Origin: JBBECF01 sp040881945
Lineage (GTDB): Bacteria; Pseudomonadota; Alphaproteobacteria; Dongiales; Dongiaceae
DNA: 64,000 nucleotides
Assembly: GCA_040881945.1 (NCBI GenBank)
Contig: JBBECF010000157.1
Location: 1 to 64,000, forward strand
Direction of reading: 5' to 3'
Shown here: piece by piece, positions 17,462-24,387 of the stretch
Position numbering within the stretch: the first letter of the stretch is position 1
Layout of the letters: each line of letters begins with the position of its first letter
Position numbers and translations under genes: made by a program
Notes under the pieces: generated by a model
Seen by the model: the letters and a program-made list of their open reading frames with translations, nothing else
What the model was told of the DNA's origin: nothing
Database searches by the model: none

Positions 17462-17536
17462 ATGAAATGGGTTGAACCGACCTACTGTGACCTACGGCTG
17501 GGCTTCGAAGTCACCGCTTACGTCTACGTTCGTTAG
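17462..17536 (+). CDS. pqqA: PQQ precursor peptide PqqA
   Basis: This 24-residue peptide is the ribosomally made precursor of pyrroloquinoline quinone. It begins MKWVEPTY and contains GFEVTAY, with the invariant Glu16 and Tyr20 (ExxxY) that PqqE crosslinks to build the PQQ skeleton. The length and the sequence are those of PqqA from many beta- and gammaproteobacteria; as I recall, alphaproteobacterial PqqA usually reads LGLEIN or similar around the Glu. It has its own promoter and strong ribosome-binding site. A stem-loop follows, and pqqD starts 81 bases later; pqqB and pqqC are not in between. Confidence 0.93.
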   Translation: MKWVEPTYCDLRLGFEVTAYVYVR

Positions 17537-17551
17537 CGGGTTCCCCGGGGG

Positions 17552-17575
17552 GGGGTCGGGTTTGCGCCCGACCCC
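17552..17575 (+). promoter_or_regulatory. Stable stem-loop between pqqA and pqqD
   Basis: GGGGTCGGG (17552-17560) and CCCGACCCC (17567-17575) form a perfect 9-bp stem with a 6-base loop. No T-run follows, so it is more likely an attenuator, a processing site or an mRNA 3' stabiliser than a full terminator. In other bacteria the short pqqA transcript is far more abundant than the downstream message, and this hairpin would allow the same. A nine-G run lies just before it. Confidence 0.65.
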
Positions 17576-17617
17576 TCTCCAACGATCAACGCGCACCGCT
17601 TCCGCACGACGTCGACC

Positions 17618-17905
17618 ATGACGGGTGACCCTCAGATTCGGGCCATCGACTTCGTCGAGATCAACCCGCTGTACCTGTTTCGGTGGGAAGACCCGCAACA
17701 GGCCTATGTGTTGCTCTACCCGGAAGGCATCGTCAAACTCAACGGAACGGCTGGGGAAATCCTGAAGCTGTGCACCGGCGATAGAACCGTCGCGCAAGTC
17801 ATCGACGAGCTCGAGCAGAAGTTCCCGGGCGAGGCTGTCGCCGATAGTGCCCACAGGTTCCTGGAGGTCTCCCATGCCAAAGGCTGGATCAGGGTTAAGT
17901 CTTGA
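17618..17905 (+). CDS. pqqD: PqqA-binding chaperone PqqD
   Basis: PqqD is the peptide chaperone (RiPP recognition element) that binds PqqA and presents it to the radical SAM enzyme PqqE. The 95-residue protein has the family pattern: LYLFRWEDPQQAYVLLYPEG, IVKLNGTAGEILKLC, then TVAQVIDELEQKFPG and a C-terminal winged-helix helix EVSHAKGWI. The ATG at 17618 lacks a strong ribosome-binding site. The last 32 bases overlap pqqE, so the two are translated together, fitting their known complex. It is a stand-alone gene here, not fused to pqqC. Confidence 0.93.
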   Translation: MTGDPQIRAIDFVEINPLYLFRWEDPQQAYVLLYPEGIVKLNGTAGEILKLCTGDRTVAQVIDELEQKFPGEAVADSAHRFLEVSHAKGWIRVKS

Positions 17906-19025
17906 CGGTCTGGGGCAGCCGCTCTGGCTGCTGCTCGAGTTGACCTATCGCTGCCCGCTGAAGTGCCCGTGGTGCAACAATCCGGTCGATCTCGACAACT
18001 ACCGGAATGAACTCAGCACCGAGGAGTGGGTGCGCGTCATGCGCGAGGGCCGCGAGCTGGGGTCCCTGCAACTCGGATTCTCCGGCGGCGAGCCGGTGCT
18101 GCGCCCGGACCTGGAAGAGTTGATCGGCGAGGCCCATCGCCTCGGTTACTACACGAACCTCATCACCTCCGGGATGGGTCTGACGGCGGAGCGATTGCAG
18201 GCCTTCAAGCAGGCGGGCCTGCGGCAGATCCAGCTCAGCATCCAATCCTGCGATTCCACAATCACCGATTGGCTGGTCGGCAGCAACGGAGCCCACGCGC
18301 ACAAGCTGAATGTGGCGCGCGAGATCAAGGCCCATGGCTTTCCCATGGTCCTCAACGTGCCGGTCTGCCGCCAGAACATCGACCAAACCGAGCGGATCCT
18401 CGAGATGGCCGAAAGCATCGGCGCGGACTATCTCGAGTTCGCCAATCTGCAGTACTACAACTGGGCGCTGCTGAACCGGTCGGAGTTGCTTCCGACACAA
18501 GCCCAACTCAGACGCGCGGAGGCCTCGGTGAAGGCGGCGCGCGAGCGTCTCGGCAAACGGATGACGATCTATTTTGTCATCCCCGATTATTTCGACGGCC
18601 ACCCCAAGGCGTGCATGAACGGGTGGGGAGCGATCCACCTCACCATCGCGCCGGACGGCGCCGCCCTGCCCTGCCAGGAGGCGCGCGTCATCAAAGGTCT
18701 CGAATTCCCCTCCGTGCGCGACGCGAGCCTCGAGTGGATCTGGCGCGACTCGCCGATCTTCAACCGCTTCCGCGGCGACGACTGGATGAAGGACCCGTGC
18801 CGAAGCTGCGACAGCCGGCAGCAGGACTTCGCCGGATGCCGCTGTCAGGCCTACCTGCTCACCGGCGACGCCGCCAACGCCGATCCGGCCTGCAGCCGCG
18901 CGCCGCACCATCATCTGATCGAGGCGGCCGTGGCGGAAGCCGAGGGCGAGCATCGTGTCCCGCGACCGCTGGTCCTGCGCAAGCGGGGTGCGATCGCGGC
19001 CGCCCCCGTCGACCTGGGGCAGTGA
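17874..19025 (+). CDS. pqqE: Radical SAM/SPASM PqqA crosslinking enzyme PqqE
   Basis: PqqE makes the C-C bond between Glu16 and Tyr20 of PqqA, the first step of PQQ synthesis. From ATG 17874 (GGAGG six bases upstream) it has 383 residues. The radical SAM cluster motif is CPLKCPWC (Cys27, Cys31, Cys34), followed by LGFSGGEPVLRPDL, which binds SAM. The C-terminal SPASM domain keeps its cysteines for two more iron-sulfur clusters: PCQEARVI, DPCRSCDSRQQDFAGCRCQA and ADPACSRAPHH. It overlaps pqqD by 32 bases and its stop overlaps the next small frame by four. Confidence 0.95.
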   Translation: MPKAGSGLSLDGLGQPLWLLLELTYRCPLKCPWCNNPVDLDNYRNELSTEEWVRVMREGRELGSLQLGFSGGEPVLRPDLEELIGEAHRLGYYTNLITSGMGLTAERLQAFKQAGLRQIQLSIQSCDSTITDWLVGSNGAHAHKLNVAREIKAHGFPMVLNVPVCRQNIDQTERILEMAESIGADYLEFANLQYYNWALLNRSELLPTQAQLRRAEASVKAARERLGKRMTIYFVIPDYFDGHPKACMNGWGAIHLTIAPDGAALPCQEARVIKGLEFPSVRDASLEWIWRDSPIFNRFRGDDWMKDPCRSCDSRQQDFAGCRCQAYLLTGDAANADPACSRAPHHHLIEAAVAEAEGEHRVPRPLVLRKRGAIAAAPVDLGQ

Positions 19026-19120
19026 ATCTGCCGCACGACACTCTGGAGGGCACCGTCCTCGCAGGGATCTTGCTGACGGCGGCGCTCGCCCTGCTGATGC
19101 GCTGGCTGGGCGTCGGATAG
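19022..19120 (+). CDS. Possible 32-residue membrane peptide
   Basis: A GTG-started frame overlaps the pqqE stop by four bases (GTGA). It encodes a 32-residue peptide: a short polar start (NLPHDTLEG), one hydrophobic helix of about 20 residues (TVLAGILLTAALALLMRWLG) and a basic residue near the end. Its codons end mostly in G or C, like the neighbours. There is no strong ribosome-binding site, so it would depend on coupling to pqqE. I recognise no family. It could be a small subunit of the membrane protein encoded next, or a chance frame. Confidence 0.4.
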   Translation: MNLPHDTLEGTVLAGILLTAALALLMRWLGVG

Positions 19121-19188
19121 CAGGCAAGAAGGGCAGCACGTCGGCCGGGCCGTTGCAACGGTCGGCCCGCAGGAATCGGCGGCGGCGC

Positions 19189-19692
19189 ATGGACCTTTCG
19201 ACCTTCGACATTGTAGCGCGCTGGATCCACGTCATCGCGGTCGTGACATGGATCGGGCACAACTACGCGAACGCCGTGCAACAGCCGGCGTTCCGGCCGG
19301 TCGCCCCCGACGACCCGCCGGAGGCGGCGCGCGCCGTCTTCATGGCGGCCCTGGGACGCGAGCATGCGCTGTTCCGCTATGCCTCGCTGGTCGCATGGGC
19401 CACGGGCCTGTTCATGCTGTGGTATCGCGGGCTGCTGCTCGACGCGTACATGCTGTCGGGGGACGCGGCCGCGATCGGCGTCGGGACGTGGACCGGCACC
19501 ATCATGGTGCTCAATGTGTGGCTGTTGCTGTGGCCGCATCAGCGGAAGGTGCTCGGGTTCACGCCGGCGACCACGGAAGAGCGCATTCGCTGCGCGCGGA
19601 TCACCTTCCTCACGGCGCGGACCAACACGATCCTGTCGTTTCCCACGATCTTCTTCATGGTGGCGGGGGCGCACGGGCCGCTCTTCGGATGA
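19189..19692 (+). CDS. PuuD-like (urate hydroxylase N-terminal, DUF989) membrane protein
   Basis: The 167-residue protein has four predicted membrane helices (about residues 9-30, 63-84, 97-118 and 142-164). The start RWIHVIAVVTWIGHNYANA matches the N-terminal membrane domain of PuuD-type urate hydroxylases. Only about half of that domain and no cytochrome c domain is present, so it is unlikely to be a urate oxidase on its own. Histidines at the helix ends could bind heme; that is inference. It follows pqqE after a gap of 68 bases beyond the small peptide frame and overlaps serC by four bases, placing it within the pqq operon. Confidence 0.7.
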   Translation: MDLSTFDIVARWIHVIAVVTWIGHNYANAVQQPAFRPVAPDDPPEAARAVFMAALGREHALFRYASLVAWATGLFMLWYRGLLLDAYMLSGDAAAIGVGTWTGTIMVLNVWLLLWPHQRKVLGFTPATTEERIRCARITFLTARTNTILSFPTIFFMVAGAHGPLFG

Positions 19693-20810
19693 TGGCCCGG
19701 CCGTTCAATTTCGCCGCCGGGCCGGGCATGCTGCCGGAGACGGTGCTGGCCCGCGTTCGCGAGGAACTGCTCGATTGGCGCGGTAGCGGCATGTCGGTGC
19801 TGGAGATGCCCTTCACCGGCCCGGAATTCGCCGAAATCCAGGCCGACGCCGTCGAGCGGCTGAAGCGCCTGCTGGCCATCCCCGTCAACTACCGCGTGCT
19901 GTTCCTGCAAGGCGGTGCCTACGGTCAGTTCGCCTTCGTCCCCCTGAACCTGCTACGCGGCCGGACTCGGGCGGCCTACGTCGAAACCGGCCACTGGTCC
20001 CGCCGGGCCATGACCGAGGCGCGGCGCTATTGCAGCGTCGAGACGGTGGCCAGCGGCGAACCCGACGGCTTCACGCGCATACCGCCGCGCGACGTCTGGC
20101 GGCTGTCCCCGGACGTGGCCTACTGCCACATCACGACCAACGAGACGGCCCAAGGCGTGCAGTTCCATTGGACGCCGGAGACCGCGGCGGTGCCGCTCGT
20201 CGCCGACATGACCTCCGATTTGCTGTCCCGACCGATCGACGTGGCGCGCTACGGCCTGATCTACGCCAGCGCCCAGAAAAGCATCGGTCCGGCGGGCCTG
20301 ACCATCGTCATCGTTCGCGACGACCTCCTGGGCGCGGCCCTGCCGGGAACGCCGGCGGTCTTCGACTACAAGAGGCAGGCCGACGCGGGGTCTCGGGTCA
20401 ACACGCCGCCCACCTTCGCGATCTACGTCGCCGGGCTCGTCTTCGAGTGGCTGGCGGAACAGGGCGGTCTGGCCGCGATGGAACGGCGGAACCGGCGCAA
20501 CAGCGCCAGACTCTACGCCGCCATCGACGCCAGCGGCGTCTATCGTTGCCCCGTTGCACCCCTCGACCGTTCGACGACGAACCCGTGTTTCCGGCTCGCC
20601 GACGAATCGCTCGAGGCGGATTTTCTGGCCGAGGCGCGCCGGCGCGGCCTGCTGAACCTCCAGGGACACCCGGCCGTGGGCGGCGTCCGCGTCAGTCTCT
20701 ACAATGCGATGCCCGATGCGGGCGTGGACGCGCTGATCGATTTCATGGCGACGTTCGCGCGTCGGCGCGGGCGATCGCGGCGGGAGCGAGGCGGGCGATC
20801 GGCGCCATGA
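19689..20810 (+). CDS. serC: Phosphoserine aminotransferase SerC
   Basis: SerC is a PLP enzyme that turns 3-phosphohydroxypyruvate into phosphoserine (and serves pyridoxal phosphate synthesis). The 373-residue protein shows PFNFAAGPGMLPETVL, LFLQGGAYGQFAFVPLNLL, CHITTNETAQGVQF and the PLP lysine Lys197 in YASAQKSIGPAGLTIVI. It ends with VRVSLYNAMP. These motifs are those of the E. coli type; most alphaproteobacteria have a different SerC form that starts with an NFSSGPCAKRPGW-like segment. It overlaps both neighbours by four bases (ATGA). No serA is nearby, so its place in a pqq operon is odd. Confidence 0.9.
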   Translation: MMARPFNFAAGPGMLPETVLARVREELLDWRGSGMSVLEMPFTGPEFAEIQADAVERLKRLLAIPVNYRVLFLQGGAYGQFAFVPLNLLRGRTRAAYVETGHWSRRAMTEARRYCSVETVASGEPDGFTRIPPRDVWRLSPDVAYCHITTNETAQGVQFHWTPETAAVPLVADMTSDLLSRPIDVARYGLIYASAQKSIGPAGLTIVIVRDDLLGAALPGTPAVFDYKRQADAGSRVNTPPTFAIYVAGLVFEWLAEQGGLAAMERRNRRNSARLYAAIDASGVYRCPVAPLDRSTTNPCFRLADESLEADFLAEARRRGLLNLQGHPAVGGVRVSLYNAMPDAGVDALIDFMATFARRRGRSRRERGGRSAP

Positions 20811-22054
20811 ATGCCTTCACCGTCGTCTTCCTCGCCGCGCTCGCCGCCGCAGTCGGCCTCGAGACCTGGTTGAACCTGCGCCAGCTCGCCCATCTGCGGG
20901 CGCACCGGTCAGCCGTGCCCCCGGGCTTCACGGATCGCGTGTCCCCGACCGCCCACCGGAGGGGGGCGGACTACACCATCGCGAGGACCCGGCTCGCCGT
21001 CGCCGTAACCGGCCTGGACGCCGCGTCGTTGCTGGGCTGGACCGTCGGCGGCGGGCTCGACCTGCTCGATAGGGCCTGGAACGCCCTGGACCTGGCCGCA
21101 CCCCTGGCGGGCGCCGGCGTGATCGCCAGCGCCCTACTGTTGAGCGCGCTGCTTCGCCTGCCGCTCGCCGCCTGCCGCCGGTTCGCCGTCGACGCACGCT
21201 TCGAGCTCAATCGCACAACGCCGCGGCTCTTCGCGACCGACGCGCTTACGAAAGGACTCCTGCTCGCCGGCGTGGCCGCGCCCCTGACCGCGCTGATCCT
21301 GTGGTCGATGGACGCCGCCGGCAGCCTGCGCTGGCCGGTCGCCTGGGTCCTGTGGACGGCCTACGTCGTAGTCCGGACATGGGCCTATCCCGGCCTCGTC
21401 GCGCCGCTGTTCAATCGCTTCGCGCCGCTGCCCGACGACGGATTGAGAAAACGGATCGCGGCGCTGCTCGAGCGCTGCGACCTGCGCCTTGGCGAGGTCG
21501 CGGTCATGGACGGGTCGCGGCGCTCCACGCACGGCAACGCGTCCGTCGCCGGGATCGGCCGCGGCAAGCGGGTCGTGCTCTTGGACACCCTCGTCGATGG
21601 TCTCGATCCCGACGAAATCGCCGCGGTGCTAGCCCACGAGCTCGGCCACCTCAAGCGTCGCCACATCGCCAAGCACCTCGCCGTCACCGCCGTCGCCAGC
21701 CTGGGATGCCTCATGCTCCTGGGCTGGCTCGCGGCGCGACCCGGCTTCTTCGCGGGGCTGGGTGTGGACCGGCCATCGCCACAGGCCGCGCTGGCGCTGC
21801 TGTTGCTGAGCCTGCCGACGCTCGCGGTGTTCGCGAAGCCGCTGGTCGCCGCCGTCTCGCGACGCTTCGAGTTCGAGGCCGACGCCTTCGCCACCCGCCA
21901 CGTCGATCCGCGCCTGTTGGTCCGCGCGCTGGAAAAACTCTATCGAACGAATGCGGAGAGCCTGTCGTCCGACCCGATCTATTCGGCGTTCCACCATTCG
22001 CACCCGCCGCCGCTGGCGCGCATCACGCGCCTGGCGGACGCCGTGTCGGGGTAA
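20807..22054 (+). CDS. M48 family membrane zinc protease (Ste24-like)
   Basis: The 415-residue protein has several membrane helices (about residues 3-20, 60-80, 95-125, 150-200, 295-320, 325-345) and the zinc protease motif HELGH (His277, Glu278, His281), with the third ligand Glu355 in EFEADAFATRH. The layout is that of the CAAX-protease/Ste24 type of M48 peptidase, with a DUF-like N-terminal membrane part. It is coupled to serC by an ATGA overlap and is the last gene of the operon. PQQ synthesis needs a protease to free the crosslinked Glu-Tyr unit from PqqA; known ones are M16 enzymes, so a role of this M48 protein is only a hypothesis. Confidence 0.9.
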   Translation: MNAFTVVFLAALAAAVGLETWLNLRQLAHLRAHRSAVPPGFTDRVSPTAHRRGADYTIARTRLAVAVTGLDAASLLGWTVGGGLDLLDRAWNALDLAAPLAGAGVIASALLLSALLRLPLAACRRFAVDARFELNRTTPRLFATDALTKGLLLAGVAAPLTALILWSMDAAGSLRWPVAWVLWTAYVVVRTWAYPGLVAPLFNRFAPLPDDGLRKRIAALLERCDLRLGEVAVMDGSRRSTHGNASVAGIGRGKRVVLLDTLVDGLDPDEIAAVLAHELGHLKRRHIAKHLAVTAVASLGCLMLLGWLAARPGFFAGLGVDRPSPQAALALLLLSLPTLAVFAKPLVAAVSRRFEFEADAFATRHVDPRLLVRALEKLYRTNAESLSSDPIYSAFHHSHPPPLARITRLADAVSG

Positions 22055-22075
22055 GCGCAGGGCGTCGCGCCAGCC

Positions 22076-22360
22076 CTACGGCTTTGCGACCTGGCGGCGA
22101 AATTGCTGCGGGGCGCTGCGCCCGATCAGGTTCTGGGCCATGGCGCGCGCCTGCGCGCAGGTCAGGGCGCCGTGCGTCCCGATCACCCGGCGGCACCTGA
22201 CGCCGCTGACCGCGGTGCGGTAGTAGGCGAAATAGGCCGGCCGCCCGCCCGGCGGGACGACGCACCCGAACCCCCATAGATCGGTGTCCCAGAGCACGAC
22301 CATCCGCGCGCCGGGGCGCACCGACCCGACCGTCTCGTCCGTCAACTGTACGCGCGCCAT
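22076..22360 (-). CDS. Lone integrase arm-type DNA-binding domain, possible remnant
   Basis: The 94-residue protein (ATG 22360) resembles only the N-terminal arm-binding domain of tyrosine recombinases: LTDETVGSVRPGARMVVLWD, LWGFGCVVPPGGRPAYFAYY, RVIGTHGALTCAQARAMAQ. The core-binding and catalytic domains (R-H-R-Y) are missing, and the following bases hold no continuation. It may be the stub of a lost phage or island integrase or a small stand-alone protein of this kind. It is convergent with the M48 protease gene, at the right edge of the pqq operon. Confidence 0.6.
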   Translation of the reverse strand: MARVQLTDETVGSVRPGARMVVLWDTDLWGFGCVVPPGGRPAYFAYYRTAVSGVRCRRVIGTHGALTCAQARAMAQNLIGRSAPQQFRRQVAKP

Positions 22361-22429
22361 GATGTGGTTCCCGCCTGCCGGCCCGACGATCCGCAAAGCA
22401 CATCCGGGCCACCGCGTCCTTGACCTGGA

Positions 22430-23692
22430 TCAAGAGACAGGCCGCGGCGTCGGCGGGTAGGTCAGCAACATCTGGTTGGTGCCGTTGAGCACGGCATAGA
22501 GCCGGTCGAACTCGGTCTTGAAGGCCGGCCAGTCGAGGCGACCGGATTCCGCGACCGAGACGGCCTGGTGCAAGTCCGTCAGATTGCGGTGGCCGTCCAC
22601 CCGGGTCAGGATCGGCACGGCCCGCGGCGGCAGCGCGAACCGGGCGTCGATGCCGTCGACGCGCAACGCCAGAACCGGCCCCGGCTTGATGCGATCCACG
22701 AGATCGGCGGCGGCGCAGCGGTGCAGGATCGGCACCGCCGCCGGGTCGTCGGGGCGCGCGACCGCCTGGCCGGCGCGCCCAGCCTTGACGACGTAGCAGA
22801 CATGGCGTTTCAGGTTGCCCGCCAGCAGCTCGGCGAAGGCCGCGCGCTCGAACCGGCCGAGCCCGGCGAGCCGCTTGAGGATCGCGCCGTCGCTCACATA
22901 TCGCGCCGGATCGTACCGCCACGGTTCGATGAAGCTACAGATCTCGAGTCCCGCGCCGGTCACGAGCTCGACCAGTTCCGGGACCGTATAGGGGCGGTCC
23001 CGGCCGTGCAGCAGCAGGTCGTACAGCCCCGCGTCGCCGCCGCGGATGTGGTCGACGACGACCGGATTGCGGGCGAACCAATTGGTCGGCGGCAATTGCT
23101 TCAACAGTCGCCGCGCGACCTCGACGTGCGTCGCCGGCGGGTCCGCCGGCGGCGTCAGCCGCCGCAGCATCGCCTGCATCTGATAGACGCCGGTGCGGCC
23201 GAGCGCGCCGTACACCATCAAGGCCATGCCGCCGTCGCCGACCAGCGCGTCGGCAAGCGCACGCAGCGCCACCGGGGGGTCGTCGAGATGGTGCAGCACG
23301 CCGACGCAGTCGATGTAATCGAACCGGCCGAGCCCGAGCGCCGCCAACTCGGTCAGGGAACCGACGACGAAGCGGGCGTTGCCGAGGCCGCGCGCCGCCA
23401 CCCGCGCCTCGGCGATGCGCGTCGAGGCGGCCGACAGATCGAGGTGGACCACCTCGGCCGGGCAGCCGCGATCGGCGAGTCGCTGGGCCAACATGACGGT
23501 GACGTCGCCGGTGCCGCCGCCGGCGACCAGGACGCGGAACAGCCGGCTGAAATCGCGCCGCCCGGCATAGACGTAATGGTCGATTTCGTCGAGATGACTC
23601 TGCGTCGTCTCGATCAGGCGCTTGGCCTCGTCGCGCGGGTCGCGCGCCGGATAGGGATAGACCTCGTACTGGTCGCGAACGGGATCGGTCAT
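22430..23692 (-). CDS. Class I SAM-dependent methyltransferase
   Basis: The 420-residue protein starts with DQYEVYPYPARDPRDEAKRL, typical of a group of alphaproteobacterial methyltransferases. The Rossmann core shows FRVLVAGGGTGDVTVMLAQ (SAM-binding motif I), VVHLDLS (motif II) and FDYIDCVGVLHHLDDP (motif III/IV). The last 100 residues form a separate domain (VPILTRVDGHRNLTDLHQAV) that resembles a winged-helix-like module. The substrate is unknown. It lies 11 bases after the lolD stop, in the same direction, so it may be read with the lol genes. Confidence 0.85.
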   Translation of the reverse strand: MTDPVRDQYEVYPYPARDPRDEAKRLIETTQSHLDEIDHYVYAGRRDFSRLFRVLVAGGGTGDVTVMLAQRLADRGCPAEVVHLDLSAASTRIAEARVAARGLGNARFVVGSLTELAALGLGRFDYIDCVGVLHHLDDPPVALRALADALVGDGGMALMVYGALGRTGVYQMQAMLRRLTPPADPPATHVEVARRLLKQLPPTNWFARNPVVVDHIRGGDAGLYDLLLHGRDRPYTVPELVELVTGAGLEICSFIEPWRYDPARYVSDGAILKRLAGLGRFERAAFAELLAGNLKRHVCYVVKAGRAGQAVARPDDPAAVPILHRCAAADLVDRIKPGPVLALRVDGIDARFALPPRAVPILTRVDGHRNLTDLHQAVSVAESGRLDWPAFKTEFDRLYAVLNGTNQMLLTYPPTPRPVS

Positions 23693-23703
23693 CGACCGCG
23701 CCG

Positions 23704-24387
23704 CTACGCGACCGCGCCCTCGTGCAACGTCAGCACGCGGTCCATGCGGCGGGCGAGATCGAGGTTGTGGGTCGCGATCAGCGCCGCCAGCCCGACCTCG
23801 CGCACGAGACCGGCCAGGACGTCGAAGACGTCGCTCGCCGTGTGCTCGTCGAGGTTGCCGGTCGGTTCGTCGGCGAGCAGCAGCGCCGGCGCGTTGGCGA
23901 GCGCCCGGGCGATGGCGACGCGCTGTTGCTCGCCGCCGGAGAGCCGCGCCGGGCGATGGCTCGCCCGCTGCGCCAGGCCGACGCGCGCGAGCAGTTCCTC
24001 GGCGCGCCCGCGCGCCTGGCGCCGGCCCGTGCCCGCGATCATTTGCGGCAGCACGACGTTCTCGAGCGCGGAGAATTCCGGCAACAGGTGATGGAATTGA
24101 TAGACGAAGCCGATGGCGCCGCGGCGCAGCTCGGTGCGCCGGAGATCGGACAGGGCGCCGACGGCGTCGCCGGAGATCCGCACCTCGCCGCCGTCGGGCC
24201 GCTCGAGCAGCCCGGCGATGTGCAGCAGCGTCGACTTGCCGGAACCGGACGGCCCGACCAAGGCCACCATCTCGCCGCGCTTGACCGCGAGCGTGGCGCC
24301 GCGCAGCACCGCCAGGCGATTGCCGCCCTGGACGAACGTGCGGTCGATCTTGTCGAGGGCGAGAACGCGTTCGGCCGCCCTATTCAT
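23704..24387 (-). CDS. lolD: Lipoprotein-releasing ABC transporter ATPase LolD
   Basis: LolD powers release of outer-membrane lipoproteins from the inner membrane. From ATG 24387 it has 227 residues. It has Walker A (VGPSGSGKSTLLHIAGLLER), the Q-loop segment GFVYQFHHLLPEFSALENV, the signature LSGGEQQRVAIARAL and Walker B (ALLLADEPTGNLDE), plus the H-loop ATHN. The start overlaps the lolC stop by eight bases. Confidence 0.95.
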   Translation of the reverse strand: MNRAAERVLALDKIDRTFVQGGNRLAVLRGATLAVKRGEMVALVGPSGSGKSTLLHIAGLLERPDGGEVRISGDAVGALSDLRRTELRRGAIGFVYQFHHLLPEFSALENVVLPQMIAGTGRRQARGRAEELLARVGLAQRASHRPARLSGGEQQRVAIARALANAPALLLADEPTGNLDEHTASDVFDVLAGLVREVGLAALIATHNLDLARRMDRVLTLHEGAVA

